Positions 27,021-35,963 of a stretch of DNA of 64,000 bases are shown piece after piece (within the stretch, counting starts at the first letter, position 1; each line of letters starts with the position of its first letter). The notes below the pieces were generated by a model. The model made no database searches. It saw nothing but the letters and a program-made list of their open reading frames with translations, and had not been told where the DNA came from. The DNA comes from Phenylobacterium sp. (GTDB lineage Bacteria; Pseudomonadota; Alphaproteobacteria; Caulobacterales; Caulobacteraceae): assembly GCA_017991675.1 (NCBI GenBank), contig JAGOQB010000010.1:1-64000 (forward strand), in the 5' to 3' direction. Position numbers and translations under genes: made by a program.

Positions 27021-28793
27021 ATGGCTACTTACTTCTTCGAGACGATCACGACGGCGCAGGCCGCGGCCTTCGGGGCCGGTGATACGCTCGTTTTCACGAC
27101 CGCGACGGCGACCGCCGCTTCGGTGGTCGCAACTATCAACCCGCAGACCATCACGACGCCGGAAACGGTTTCGCTGACCTTCGGCGGCAAGACTGTTGTG
27201 TTCAGCAACGCTCTGCTGGGCAAAACGGTCTCCTTCCCGGACCAATCGGGCCTGTTCCTCGGCACCACCGGCCCTGATCCGTTCAACGGTGGCGATGCCA
27301 ACGATGTGGCCCAGGGCAATGACGGTGTCGACACCTTCAAAGGCGGTAAGGGCAACGACTATCTGCATGGCAACAAGGGCGACGATGACCTTGATGGCGA
27401 AGCCGGCAACGACACCCTGCTTGGCGGTCAAGGCGACGACGTCATCAAGGGCGGCGACGGTGCGAACTTCATCCATGGCAACATGGGCATCGACGACATC
27501 ACCGCCGGGTCCGGCAACGACCTGATCTACGGTGGTCAAGGTGACGACGTCATCGTGGCCGGTGCTGGCGACGACCAAGTCTATGGCGATCTGGACGCTG
27601 ACGACATCGAAGGCGGTGACGGCAACGACACCCTGTTCGGCGGCCAAGGCGTGGACCTCCTCAAAGGCGAAGCTGGCAACGACAGCATTGATGGCGGTGA
27701 TAACAACGACGACATCGATGGCGGTTCTGGCAACGACACCCTGTTCGGTGGCCAGGGCGACGATGTCATCAAGGGCGATGCCGGAAACGATCTGATCAAC
27801 GGCAATCAAGGCCTCGACAACATCCAGGGCGGAGCGGGTAACAACACCATCTCCGGCGGCCAGGACAGCGACACCATCACGGTGGCGGCCGATGGCGCGA
27901 ATTGGCTCCATGGCAACATGGGCGATGACAACGTCACGGGCGGTGCGGGCAACGACACCATCTACGGTGGCCAGGGTGCCGATACCCTGACTTCGGGCGA
28001 CGGCGTGAACCAAGTCTTCGGCGACCTCGGCGATGACAGCATCCTTGGTGGTTCTGACGCCGACACCATCTATGGTGGTGCTGGCAAGGACATCATCAAC
28101 GGTGGCGCCGGCAAGAACGTCATCGATGGTGGTGAAGACAGCGACACGATCTCGGTCGGCGCTGGCAACAGCACCATTTCGGGTGGCGCGGGTGATGACT
28201 CCATCACGGGCGGCTCGGGCGGCAACACCATCGACGGTGGTGACGGCGCCGACACGATCAACGCTTCGGCTGGCACAGCTAGCGCCACGCTCAGCGGCGG
28301 CGCCGGTAACGACAGCATCCTCGGTGGTGGTGCTGCTGACACCCTGTCGGGTGGCGACGGCAACGACACCCTGGTCGGCGGCGCTGGTAACGACGTCATT
28401 GGCGGCGGTCCGGGCAACGACACCATCACCGGTGGTCTTGGCAACGACACCCTCACCGGCGGTGCTGGTGCGGATGAGTTCCGCTTCGTGGCCGCGGACT
28501 CGGGTCTTGTCGTTGGCAGCATCGACTTCATCAACAGCTGGGAAGCTGCTGATAAGCTGAACTTCGGTATTGGCGGCACGGCCGCGAACTACTCGGAAAT
28601 CACCGCTGCGAGCTACTCCGACGCGCTCGCCGACGCCACCACGCTGATGGGTGCTGGCCGTGATATCGTCGCGGCCCAGGTTGGCGCCGATGTCGTGGTG
28701 TTTGTGGGTACGGTCGCCGGCATCGTCCCCGTGACTTCGATCGCGCTGGTCGGGGCTAACCTGAGCTCGATCAGCGAAACCAACTTCATCTAA
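27021..28793 (+). CDS. RTX calcium-binding surface protein, putative S-layer protein
   Basis: 590 residues, very acidic, no Cys and no N-terminal signal peptide. Residues 1-90 are Thr/Ala-rich ([20 protein letters not shown]). Residues ~90-490 are dozens of RTX nonapeptides of the GGxGNDxxx type, which fold as a calcium-filled beta-roll. Residues ~490-590 are the C-terminal secretion region ([25 protein letters not shown], ending ISETNFI). It should be exported in one step by the ABC/fusion pair encoded just upstream. In Caulobacter the S-layer protein RsaA is an RTX protein exported in this way, but RsaA is about 1026 residues and has a larger non-repeat N-terminus. So S-layer identity here is an inference; an adhesin or other RTX product is possible. 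Confidence 0.8.
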   Translation: MATYFFETITTAQAAAFGAGDTLVFTTATATAASVVATINPQTITTPETVSLTFGGKTVVFSNALLGKTVSFPDQSGLFLGTTGPDPFNGGDANDVAQGNDGVDTFKGGKGNDYLHGNKGDDDLDGEAGNDTLLGGQGDDVIKGGDGANFIHGNMGIDDITAGSGNDLIYGGQGDDVIVAGAGDDQVYGDLDADDIEGGDGNDTLFGGQGVDLLKGEAGNDSIDGGDNNDDIDGGSGNDTLFGGQGDDVIKGDAGNDLINGNQGLDNIQGGAGNNTISGGQDSDTITVAADGANWLHGNMGDDNVTGGAGNDTIYGGQGADTLTSGDGVNQVFGDLGDDSILGGSDADTIYGGAGKDIINGGAGKNVIDGGEDSDTISVGAGNSTISGGAGDDSITGGSGGNTIDGGDGADTINASAGTASATLSGGAGNDSILGGGAADTLSGGDGNDTLVGGAGNDVIGGGPGNDTITGGLGNDTLTGGAGADEFRFVAADSGLVVGSIDFINSWEAADKLNFGIGGTAANYSEITAASYSDALADATTLMGAGRDIVAAQVGADVVVFVGTVAGIVPVTSIALVGANLSSISETNFI

Positions 28794-28845
28794 GGTCCTA
28801 GACCTTAGAAGAACTGAGGGCCGTCCTTCGGGGCGGCCCTTTTTT
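28791..28845 (+). terminator. Rho-independent terminator of the RTX gene
   Basis: A stem GGGCCGTCC/GGGCGGCCC with a TTCG tetraloop region (28818-28840) runs directly into a run of T. Just before it the stop codon lies inside a perfect palindrome, TAAGGTC-CTA-GACCTTA (28791-28807). The strength of the main hairpin fits a strongly expressed gene. Confidence 0.85.
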
Positions 28846-28936
28846 CATGCGCGTAGCTCCGGAGCCCAGCGGATGCTGGCCTCAACGGCCCGAACTGTGC
28901 AGGGAAAGGGCCAGCGCTGCTGTGCCGCCAAATGAA

Positions 28937-28970
28937 ATCGGGCGGCGAAGCTGATGCCTCGCCGCCCGAT
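28937..28970 (-). terminator. 12-bp inverted repeat, likely terminator of the M23 gene
   Basis: Perfect arms ATCGGGCGGCGA (28937-28948) and TCGCCGCCCGAT (28959-28970) with a 10-base loop. Read on the minus strand the stem is followed by TTCATTT. It lies about 130 bp past the apparent original end of the M23 peptidase frame. Confidence 0.55.
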
Positions 28971-29195
28971 CAATGCGACACAGCCATGGAGAGCAAGGCT
29001 GACACCGAACTGTAACGCATCGCGACTCACCCGCCTAGGGGCGGACGGGCTGGCCGGGGCGTCTAACGGATTTGTGAGCGGGGCCGTAGCGCCCCTCAGT
29101 CTCAGAGATGAATTGAGAAGGCGCGGGTAATGACCACCTTCCCGTCCCGCTTTACCAGATAGGTTGCGCGGCACTCGCCCGGGGCCCACGGCGCG

Positions 29196-30161
29196 TTAGA
29201 GCGCTTGCCGACGGAACATCATGTACTGCGCCTTGGCCCGCCCGAGCGGCGACTGATCGCCGGCCGCGACGGTCTTGCCATCGGGGCCGACGACGGTGAT
29301 CTGCTGGACATCGCCGCCTCGCAGATTGATGGCGCGCACGTAGGCGATCAGCGTGGGCGAGTTGCGGGTTGCCGGCGCGATGCCGCCAGCCTCGATCGCT
29401 TCCATCGACACCGGGGCGCCGGCGAAGCCCGCATTGAGCACGACGCCCGCCTTGTAGCCCATCGCCTGGGCGGCCGCCGGCGTCCACATTCCCGCTGAAG
29501 TGGCCGGATCGCAGGTTCCGAGCGGCAGGTTGGGGGCGGAAGGGTCCACCATCTTGCCGTTGCGCCGCACCGTGACATGAGCGTGCGGGTACTCGGTGGC
29601 GCCCGAGAGCCCGATGGCGGCGAGCGACTGACCGACCGCCACCTCGTCGCCGACCTTTACTTCAAGACTGCCCTTGGCGAGGTGGCAGTACCGCGTTTCC
29701 CACCCGCCGCCATGATCGATCACCACGCCGTTGCCACAGTCCTGGCCGTTCAAGGCCGCGTGGCCGATCTCCGTCACCGAAACGTCCGCTACGCCGTCGC
29801 GCAGACGGGCGACCCGTCCGGCGGCCGCGGCCAGCACGGCGACTCCGGTGTGCTGCGCCGCCATATCGGGAATGCGGATGTCGACGCCGCCGTGCCCCTC
29901 GTAGGTATTCGAGCCGCAGCGATAGTCTTTCGCCCCGGGGCCTGGGCCGCGGTCGACATAGTTCTGCACTTCGCAGTCCCGGCCGACCGTGCAGGCGACC
30001 GGAAACGCCAGCTGCAGCCCCGTCGCCGCATCTGCGCTGGAGCCGGCAGCGGCGGCGGACGCCAATGCGGCGGCCTCAGGGCTCGGCGCCGGCGCGGCGC
30101 GCGCGTGGTCACCAGATGGCGCGCAGGCCATCATCGCACCGGCAAGCAAGGGCTGCTCCAT
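29196..30161 (-). CDS. M23 (LytM-type) peptidase, C-terminus altered by a probable frameshift
   Basis: About 321 residues. The core has HGGVDIRIPD (zinc His/Asp), an AALNGQDCGNGVVIDHGGGWETRYCHLAKG run and the catalytic HAHVTVRRNG. It should cleave peptidoglycan cross-bridges or act as a related periplasmic endopeptidase. The N-terminus MEQPLLAGAMMACAPSG may be a short lipoprotein signal; its start is uncertain because GGGGGAG touches the ATG, so a start a few codons on is possible. The annotated stop follows MMFRRQAL. With one base removed near 29215, the frame continues FVGKRSNAPW to LVKRDGKVVITRAFSIHL and stops at 29102, which looks like the natural end. Confidence 0.7.
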   Translation of the reverse strand: MEQPLLAGAMMACAPSGDHARAAPAPSPEAAALASAAAAGSSADAATGLQLAFPVACTVGRDCEVQNYVDRGPGPGAKDYRCGSNTYEGHGGVDIRIPDMAAQHTGVAVLAAAAGRVARLRDGVADVSVTEIGHAALNGQDCGNGVVIDHGGGWETRYCHLAKGSLEVKVGDEVAVGQSLAAIGLSGATEYPHAHVTVRRNGKMVDPSAPNLPLGTCDPATSAGMWTPAAAQAMGYKAGVVLNAGFAGAPVSMEAIEAGGIAPATRNSPTLIAYVRAINLRGGDVQQITVVGPDGKTVAAGDQSPLGRAKAQYMMFRRQAL

Positions 30162-30201
30162 CTCCCCCAGCCTCGCGGCCCCGCGGGGCCGGATTATGGC
30201 C

Positions 30202-30951
30202 TCACCCGAACGAGACGCCGGCCAGTCGCGCCAAGCGCGCCATGTCCTCGGCATAGACCTCTCGCAGGAACGCAACGTCGTCTTCAGGGAGTGCCGCCCC
30301 CACATCTTGGCCGACATGGACGTCTCGATGCTCGACAGGACCTCGGGGCGGCGCGCCAAGAAATTTGCCGGCCGCGTCCAGGGTAAGGCCTGGCTCCCGC
30401 CGCAGATCGTCGGCCTGCAGCAGCAGCACTTGCTCGCGGGGGAACAGGCCGAACAGCCGCTCGATCTGCTCGCCGTAGAAGCCGCGTTCGACATAAGAGA
30501 ACTCTCGGTGCGCGCCCCAGGGCTCGGCGTCGAACAACCGCCGCCGCCCTTGCCGGATGCACCACGAGAACGGGTGCGTCTCGACCCCGCGCGAGGTCTC
30601 CATCCGCCAGTGCGACCAGGCCCGTTCCACAGGGTCGCGCAGCATGACGATCAGTTGGACGTCGGGGTTGTACGCGGCGATCCGTTCCAGACAGCGCGGC
30701 CAGTAGAGATAGATCGGCGTCGCCTCGCCGCGGATCGCCGGCCGCTCCCACTCGAACTGTGCGTGATAGGGGCTGTAGTCCGGCGCCGCCCAATCGACCG
30801 ACTCATCGTCGAAGAAGTGGACCTCCTTTGTCGCCGACAGCGAATAGGCCGGATCGTCGGAGAGGTAGTCGAAGAGCGCGGTCGTCCCCGCCTTCTGCAC
30901 CCCGGCGATGATAAAGTTCACGCGCGACGCCAAACCCGGCCCCCAAATCAA
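30202..30951 (-). CDS. Sulfotransferase (heparan/chondroitin-type domain)
   Basis: About 250 residues. NFIIAGVQKAGTTALFDYL is the 5'-PSB loop that binds PAPS. VQLIVMLRDPVERAWSHW is the 3'-phosphate-binding block. KEVHFFDDE and the GEATPIYLY stretch match membrane-type carbohydrate sulfotransferases. It probably sulfates a sugar of the surface glycan or of another exported polysaccharide. Start codons available are TTG at 30951 and GTG at 30921; neither has a strong ribosome site, and the fold begins right after the GTG. It precedes the M23 gene by 40 bp and diverges from the CDP-sugar operon. Confidence 0.8.
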   Translation of the reverse strand: MIWGPGLASRVNFIIAGVQKAGTTALFDYLSDDPAYSLSATKEVHFFDDESVDWAAPDYSPYHAQFEWERPAIRGEATPIYLYWPRCLERIAAYNPDVQLIVMLRDPVERAWSHWRMETSRGVETHPFSWCIRQGRRRLFDAEPWGAHREFSYVERGFYGEQIERLFGLFPREQVLLLQADDLRREPGLTLDAAGKFLGAPPRGPVEHRDVHVGQDVGAALPEDDVAFLREVYAEDMARLARLAGVSFG

Positions 30952-31086
30952 CTCGCTCGCGGCGATCGGTCCCTGGATACGGCTTCATCGCGCAAACGAC
31001 ACGAGATAATAGAGGCATGATTTCGCTGTCGGGGCGGGCAGGCTATCTGCTTGCCCTGACGCATCCGCACAAAAGGCCTGAAGAAC

Positions 31087-31854
31087 TTGATCACAACCAT
31101 CGACGAAGAGCGCGGCGAGGTCATCGTCAAGAACGGCGAGACCGAGGTTCGTCACAGCCTGGCGAGCGCCGAAGGCTTCGCGGCGGCGTCCAAGGCCTGG
31201 CTGCGCGCCACCTGGGATTCGAAGTACGTCTATTCGTTCGCCTGGATGGGCCGTCCGATCATCCAGCTGCCGGAAGATATGATTCGTCTGCAGGAGGTGA
31301 TCTACGCTCTGCAGCCCGACGTTCTGGTCGAGACCGGCGTCGCTCACGGCGGTTCGCTGATTTTCTACGCCTCGCTGTTCGAGGCGATGGGCAAGGGCCG
31401 CGTCGTCGGCGTCGACATCGAGATCCGCCCGCACAATCGCGCGGCCATTGAGGCGCATCCGATGAAGAAGCGCATCGAGCTCATTGAAGGCTCGTCGACC
31501 GCGCCGGAGGTGCTGGATCAGGTCAAGGCGCTGATCAAGCCGGGCGAGAAGGTCCTGGTCGTCCTCGACTCCAACCACACCCATGCCCACGTCCTCGAAG
31601 AGCTGCGTCTCTACGGCGAACTGATCGAAGTCGGCTCCTACGTCGTCGCCACCGACGGCATCATGGCCCAGGTCAAGGGCGGCCCGCGCACGGCCGACGA
31701 CTGGGACTGGAACAACCCGCAAAAGGCGGTCCACGACTTCGTGGCGCAAGACAAGCGCTTCATCGTCGAAGAGCCGGCCTTCCCGTTCAACGAGGGCGTG
31801 GTGACCGAGCGGGTGACCTATTGGCCCGACGCCTTCGTCAAGCGGATCGCCTGA
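31087..31854 (+). CDS. CmcI/cephalosporin-hydroxylase-family methyltransferase-like protein
   Basis: 255 residues with QPDVLVETGVAHGGSLIFYASLFEAMG, a SAM-binding motif I of the CmcI family, then VVGVDIEIRPHN and LDSNHTHAHVLEELRLY. Despite the historic name these are Rossmann methyltransferase-like proteins common in LPS loci. A role in methylating or hydroxylating a sugar is plausible. The start is a TTG with only a weak GAAGAAC upstream, so it could be placed elsewhere. The gene opens a tightly packed plus-strand operon; the next gene starts 2 bp after its stop. Confidence 0.75.
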   Translation: MITTIDEERGEVIVKNGETEVRHSLASAEGFAAASKAWLRATWDSKYVYSFAWMGRPIIQLPEDMIRLQEVIYALQPDVLVETGVAHGGSLIFYASLFEAMGKGRVVGVDIEIRPHNRAAIEAHPMKKRIELIEGSSTAPEVLDQVKALIKPGEKVLVVLDSNHTHAHVLEELRLYGELIEVGSYVVATDGIMAQVKGGPRTADDWDWNNPQKAVHDFVAQDKRFIVEEPAFPFNEGVVTERVTYWPDAFVKRIA

Positions 31855-31856
31855 GC

Positions 31857-32630
31857 ATGAAGGTCGTCCTGCTGGCCGGCGGTCTGGGCACGCGGATCTC
31901 CGAGGAAAGTCACCTCAAGCCCAAGCCCATGATCGAGGTGGGCGGCCGGCCGATCCTCTGGCACATCATGAAGCTGTACTCGCACTACGGCTTCAACGAT
32001 TTCATCGTCTGCCTGGGCTACAAGGGCTACGTGGTGAAGGAGTACTTCGCCAACTATGTCCTGCATAACGCCGACCTGACGGTCGATCTGGCCAAGGGCA
32101 GCGTCGAGTACCACGCCACCAACCACGAGCCCTGGCGCGTGACCCTGGTCGACACCGGGGCCGACACCATGACCGGCGGCCGGCTGAAGCGCGTGGCCCA
32201 GTACCTCAACCCGAACGAGCCGTTCTGCCTGACCTATGGCGACGGTGTCAGCGACATCGACCTCGGCGCCCTGGTCGAGTTCCACAAGGCGCACGGCAAG
32301 GAGGCGACAGTCAGCGCGGTTTCGCCCCCCGGCCGCTTCGGCGCGCTGGAGATCATCGAGGGCGCGGTCCAGCGCTTCATCGAAAAGCCTCCTGGCGACA
32401 ACGGCCTGATCAACGGCGGCTTCTTCGTGCTGGAGCCGCAGGTCGTCGAGCGCATCAAGGACGATTCGACCGTCTGGGAACTGGAGCCGCTGGAAGGTCT
32501 GGCCCGCGACGGCCAGCTCATGGCCCGTCCACACGACGGCTTCTGGGCGGCGATGGACACCCTGCGCGACAAGAACACGCTCGAGGCCCTTTGGGCGTCG
32601 GGCAAGGCGCCTTGGAAACTCTGGGAATGA
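31857..32630 (+). CDS. rfbF: Glucose-1-phosphate cytidylyltransferase
   Basis: 257 residues. LAGGLGTRISEESHLKPKPMIEVGG is the nucleotidyltransferase signature with the RfbF-specific spacing; CLTYGDGVSDIDLG is the metal-binding region. It makes CDP-glucose from CTP and glucose 1-phosphate, the first step to CDP-linked 3,6-dideoxy or branched 6-deoxy sugars. ATG at 31857 begins the conserved MKVVLLAGG. The stop overlaps the next start (ATGA). The enzyme assignment is firm because the next gene encodes the matching dehydratase. Confidence 0.93.
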   Translation: MKVVLLAGGLGTRISEESHLKPKPMIEVGGRPILWHIMKLYSHYGFNDFIVCLGYKGYVVKEYFANYVLHNADLTVDLAKGSVEYHATNHEPWRVTLVDTGADTMTGGRLKRVAQYLNPNEPFCLTYGDGVSDIDLGALVEFHKAHGKEATVSAVSPPGRFGALEIIEGAVQRFIEKPPGDNGLINGGFFVLEPQVVERIKDDSTVWELEPLEGLARDGQLMARPHDGFWAAMDTLRDKNTLEALWASGKAPWKLWE

Positions 32631-33685
32631 ACCGGCCGACCCCTGCCTTCTGGGCGGGAAAACGCGTGCTGCTGACCGGCCACACCGGCTTCAAAGGCTC
32701 GTGGTCGGCGGTCTGGCTGGCGCAGATGGGCGCGCAGGTCACCGGCCTGTCCCTGGCGCCCGACCAGACGCCGGCCTTGTTCGACCAGGCCGGCGTCGCC
32801 GATCTGGTCGATTCGCACTTCGTCGACCTGCGCGACCAGGCTGCGGTCCAGGCGCTGGCCTCGGCCCGCCAGTTCGATCTCGTGCTGCATATGGCGGCGC
32901 AACCGATCGTCCGGACCTCGATCGAGGACCCGGTCGGCACCTTCGCCTCCAACATCATGGGCACGGCCCACCTGCTGCAGGCGCTGCGCGCCCAGCCGGC
33001 GCTGGCTGCGGTCCTCGTCGTGACCTCCGACAAGGTCTACGCCAATAACGAGCAGGGCAGGGCCTTCGCGGAGTCCGACGCGCTCGGCGGCAAGGATCCC
33101 TATTCGGCTTCCAAGGCGGCGGCCGAAATCGTCACCCAGAGCTTCGCCCGCAGTTTCTATGAGAAGGCCGGCGTGCCGCTGGCCACCGCCCGCGGCGGCA
33201 ATGTCATCGGCGGCGGCGACTTCTCGCGCGACCGGCTGGTGGCCGACATCGTTCGCGCCGGCCAGGCCCAGGCCGTCACCGTTCTGCGCCATCCGGACGC
33301 CACGCGCCCCTGGCAGCATGTTCTGGACTGCGTCGCCGGCTACCTCGTCTATCTGGAACGGCTGGCCACGGACCCGGCCGCCCCGCGCGCCCTGAACTTC
33401 GGCCCGCGCCCAGGCGGCCCGGAGGTCAGCGTCGGCGAACTCGCCACCCGCGCCACCCAGGCGCTCGGCGCCAAGCCCTGGCGCCACGAACCCGATCCCC
33501 ACTCGCTGGAGGCCAAGTCCCTCGGCATCGACGCCAGCCTGGCCCGCCAGGTCCTCGGCTTCGAAAGCCGCCTGGACGCGCCCGCGGCGGTGGACTGGAC
33601 CATGGACTGGTACCGCGCCCAGGCCGACGGCGGCGACGCCCTGGCCCTGATGCGCGACCAGATCTCGCGATACGAAAGCCTTTGA
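32627..33685 (+). CDS. rfbG: CDP-glucose 4,6-dehydratase
   Basis: 352 residues, extended SDR fold. VLLTGHTGFKGSW (residues ~14-26) is the NAD-binding loop with the FKGSW signature of CDP-glucose dehydratases. PYSASKAAAE holds the catalytic Tyr and Lys, and VTSDKVY has the Thr-Asp-Lys catalytic set. It converts CDP-glucose to CDP-4-keto-6-deoxyglucose. It is coupled by overlaps to rfbF before and the C-methyltransferase after. No pyridoxal or flavin reductase genes (ascC/ascD, rfbH) follow, so the route does not go toward abequose-type 3,6-dideoxy sugars here. Confidence 0.93.
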   Translation: MNRPTPAFWAGKRVLLTGHTGFKGSWSAVWLAQMGAQVTGLSLAPDQTPALFDQAGVADLVDSHFVDLRDQAAVQALASARQFDLVLHMAAQPIVRTSIEDPVGTFASNIMGTAHLLQALRAQPALAAVLVVTSDKVYANNEQGRAFAESDALGGKDPYSASKAAAEIVTQSFARSFYEKAGVPLATARGGNVIGGGDFSRDRLVADIVRAGQAQAVTVLRHPDATRPWQHVLDCVAGYLVYLERLATDPAAPRALNFGPRPGGPEVSVGELATRATQALGAKPWRHEPDPHSLEAKSLGIDASLARQVLGFESRLDAPAAVDWTMDWYRAQADGGDALALMRDQISRYESL

Positions 33686-34926
33686 TGACTGCTCCGACCT
33701 GCCGCTTCTGCCGCGCGCCGCTGACCCAGACCTTCATCGACCTGGGCGACCAGCCGCTGGCCAATTCGTACCTGACGAAGGCCCAGCTGGAGTCCGGCAA
33801 GGAGGGCTTCTACCCGCTGCACACCCGCGTCTGCGGGACCTGCTTCCTGGTCCAGGCCGACGATCCGGTCGCCGCCGACGCGATCTTCGACGAGGGCTAC
33901 GCCTACTTCTCGGCCTACTCGGAGAGCTGGGTCGCGCACGCCAAGCGCTATGCCGAGGCGATGGCCGCCCGGTTCGGCCTGGGGCCGTCGTCGCTGGTCA
34001 TCGAGGTCGCTTCCAACGACGGCTACCTGCTGCAGCACTTCAAGGCGATGGGCGTGCCGGTGCTGGGGATCGAGCCGACCGCCAACACCGCCGAAGTGGC
34101 GATCAAAGAGCGGGGCGTCCCCACCGAGGTCACCTTCTTCAACGACGCGACCGGCCGTGACCTGAAGGCCCGCGGGATCGCCGCCGACCTGATGGCCGGC
34201 AACAACGTCCTGGCCCACGTGCCCGACATCGGCGACTTCGTGGCCGGCTTCCAGCACGTGCTGAAGCCCGAGGGCGTGCTGACCTTCGAATTCCCGCACC
34301 TGCTGAACCTGATCGAGAAGGTCCAGTTCGACACCATCTATCACGAGCACTACTCGTATCTGTCGCTGCTGGCGGTCGAGAAGGTGCTGCGCGCCAACGG
34401 CCTGCGCCCGTTCGACGTCGAGCTGCTGGCCACGCATGGCGGCTCGCTGCGGCTGTTCTGCGCGCACGAGGCGTCCAGCCATCAGGAGACGCAAGCCCTG
34501 CGCGACCTGCGGGCCCGCGAGCACGCCGCCCGTCTCGACCAGCCGGCCGGCTACGAGGGCTTCGCCGCCCGTGTCGAGGAGGTCCGCCGCGATTTCCTGG
34601 CGTTCCTCGCCAAGGTCAAGAGCGAGGGCAAGACCGTGGCCGCCTACGGCGCGGCGGCCAAGGGCAACACCTTCCTGAACTATGCCGGCGTCACGCCGGC
34701 CGACATTGTGGCGGTGTTCGACGCCAATCCGCACAAGCAAGACCGCTTCCTGCCGGGCACGCACATTCCGATCCACGCGCCGTCCGCGATCGCCGACCTC
34801 AAGCCCGACTACGTGGTCATCCTGCCCTGGAACCTGAAGGACGAGATCATGGGCCAACTGGCCTATATCCGCGACTGGGGCGGGCAGTTCGTGACCGCTG
34901 CGCCGGACACCAAGGTCGTCGGCTGA
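33685..34926 (+). CDS. Sugar C-methyltransferase (NovU/TylCIII-type)
   Basis: 413 residues with the three-part layout of NDP-ketosugar C-methyltransferases. The N-terminal zinc domain has Cys pairs CRFC and CGTC. The central SAM domain has VIEVASNDGYLLQHFKAMG and GIEPTANTAEVA, with FDTIYHEHYSYLS as the catalytic Tyr/His region. The C-terminal domain has VAAYGAAAKGNTFLNYAG. It is expected to put a methyl group on C3 of the 4-keto-6-deoxy sugar made by the upstream enzyme. The methyl donor is SAM. The ATG overlaps the preceding stop (TGATG). Confidence 0.85.
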   Translation: MTAPTCRFCRAPLTQTFIDLGDQPLANSYLTKAQLESGKEGFYPLHTRVCGTCFLVQADDPVAADAIFDEGYAYFSAYSESWVAHAKRYAEAMAARFGLGPSSLVIEVASNDGYLLQHFKAMGVPVLGIEPTANTAEVAIKERGVPTEVTFFNDATGRDLKARGIAADLMAGNNVLAHVPDIGDFVAGFQHVLKPEGVLTFEFPHLLNLIEKVQFDTIYHEHYSYLSLLAVEKVLRANGLRPFDVELLATHGGSLRLFCAHEASSHQETQALRDLRAREHAARLDQPAGYEGFAARVEEVRRDFLAFLAKVKSEGKTVAAYGAAAKGNTFLNYAGVTPADIVAVFDANPHKQDRFLPGTHIPIHAPSAIADLKPDYVVILPWNLKDEIMGQLAYIRDWGGQFVTAAPDTKVVG

Positions 34927-35462
34927 TGCAGTTCACGGCGACCGACATCGACGGCGTCGTGATCGTCGACCTGGACCTGATGAGCGACGAGCGCGGCGCG
35001 TTCGCGCGCCTGCATTGCCCGGACGAGTTCGCCGCCGCCGGACATCCGTTCGTCCCGCAGCAGACCAGCCTGTCGCGCAACCTGCGGGCCGGCACCCTGC
35101 GCGGCATGCACTTCGAGGCGGCGCCGCACGAAGAGGCCAAGCTTGTTCGGGTCGTCCGCGGGCGGATCTTCGACGTCGCCGTCGACCTGCGCCCGTCCAG
35201 CCCGACCCACCGCCGCTGGATCGGGACCGAGCTGTCGGGCGACAACGGCCGCGCCCTGCTGATCGGCAAGGGCATGGCGCACGGCTTCATCACCCTGGAG
35301 GACGACACCGACGTCCTCTATCAGATCGACCGCATTTTCGTGCCCGGCCACGGCCGCGGCGTGCGCTGGAACGATCCAGCCTTCGGCATCGACTGGCCGC
35401 TGGCGCCGAGCGTCATCTCACAGCGGGATGCGGACTATCCCGACCTGGACGGCGCCGCCTAG
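34926..35462 (+). CDS. dTDP-4-dehydrorhamnose 3,5-epimerase-like cupin
   Basis: 178 residues of the RmlC fold: DERGAFARLHCPDEF, then QTSLSRNLRAGTLRGMHFE with the catalytic His, VVRGRIFDVAVDLR, the second acid GKGMAHGFITLEDDTDVLYQI, and the C-terminal RGVRWNDPAFGIDWPL. It probably epimerises C3 and/or C5 of the CDP-4-keto sugar, before or after C-methylation. The start overlaps the preceding stop by one base. In loci making C-methyl 6-deoxy sugars an epimerase of this type usually sits beside the methyltransferase. Confidence 0.88.
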   Translation: MQFTATDIDGVVIVDLDLMSDERGAFARLHCPDEFAAAGHPFVPQQTSLSRNLRAGTLRGMHFEAAPHEEAKLVRVVRGRIFDVAVDLRPSSPTHRRWIGTELSGDNGRALLIGKGMAHGFITLEDDTDVLYQIDRIFVPGHGRGVRWNDPAFGIDWPLAPSVISQRDADYPDLDGAA

Positions 35463-35471
35463 ACTGCCTGC

Positions 35472-35963
35472 ATGCTCGACATCGATCCCACCGCCAAGAT
35501 CTCGCCCCTGGCCGACATTGAACCCTCGGCCCGCGGCACCCTGATGCGTATCGGCGCGCGGACGATGGTCGACGCCTTCGTGAAGATCAAACCTGCCGGC
35601 GGCATGGGCGAACTGGTCATCGGCGCCGATTGCGCGATCAATTCGGGCACGGTGATCTACACCGGCAACGGCGTGAAGCTGGGCGATGCGGTGCTGATCG
35701 CCGCCAACTGCACCCTGGCGCCGACCAACCACGCCTTCGGCGACCGCGAGCGCCGGATCCGCGACCAGGGGTTCCTGCCGTCCAAGGGCGGCATCGTCAT
35801 CGGCGACGACGTCTGGCTGGGGGCCAATGTCGTGGTTCTGGACGGGGCCGACATCGGGACCGGCTGCGTCGTCGCCGCCGGCGCGGTCGTGCGCGGCAAG
35901 CTGGAGCCCTATTCGATCTATGCCGGGGTTCCGGCCCAGCGCGTCGGCGCGCGCGGCGAATGA
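35472..35963 (+). CDS. Hexapeptide-repeat acyltransferase
   Basis: 163 residues forming a left-handed beta-helix: repeated V/I-G-x-x-x units such as MRIGARTMVDAFVKI, LVIGADCAINSGTVI, VKLGDAVLIAANC and IVIGDDVWLGANVVVLDGADIG. The active-site His is in APTNHAFGDRE. The end EPYSIYAGVPAQRVG is typical of O-acetyltransferases. It likely O-acetylates (or N-acylates) the sugar being built by the operon, using an acyl-CoA. It starts 9 bp after the epimerase and overlaps the next gene. Confidence 0.85.
   Translation: MLDIDPTAKISPLADIEPSARGTLMRIGARTMVDAFVKIKPAGGMGELVIGADCAINSGTVIYTGNGVKLGDAVLIAANCTLAPTNHAFGDRERRIRDQGFLPSKGGIVIGDDVWLGANVVVLDGADIGTGCVVAAGAVVRGKLEPYSIYAGVPAQRVGARGE

Noticed and set aside
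26907-28013. 368-residue minus-strand open frame rich in VVAxxAxDVV repeats
   Set aside because: It mirrors the RTX repeats on the other strand; it runs through the leader and has no ribosome site.
27290-28480. Regular short repeats that could suggest a CRISPR or satellite array
   Set aside because: The period follows RTX nonapeptide codons in an intact frame, with no conserved repeat/spacer pattern.
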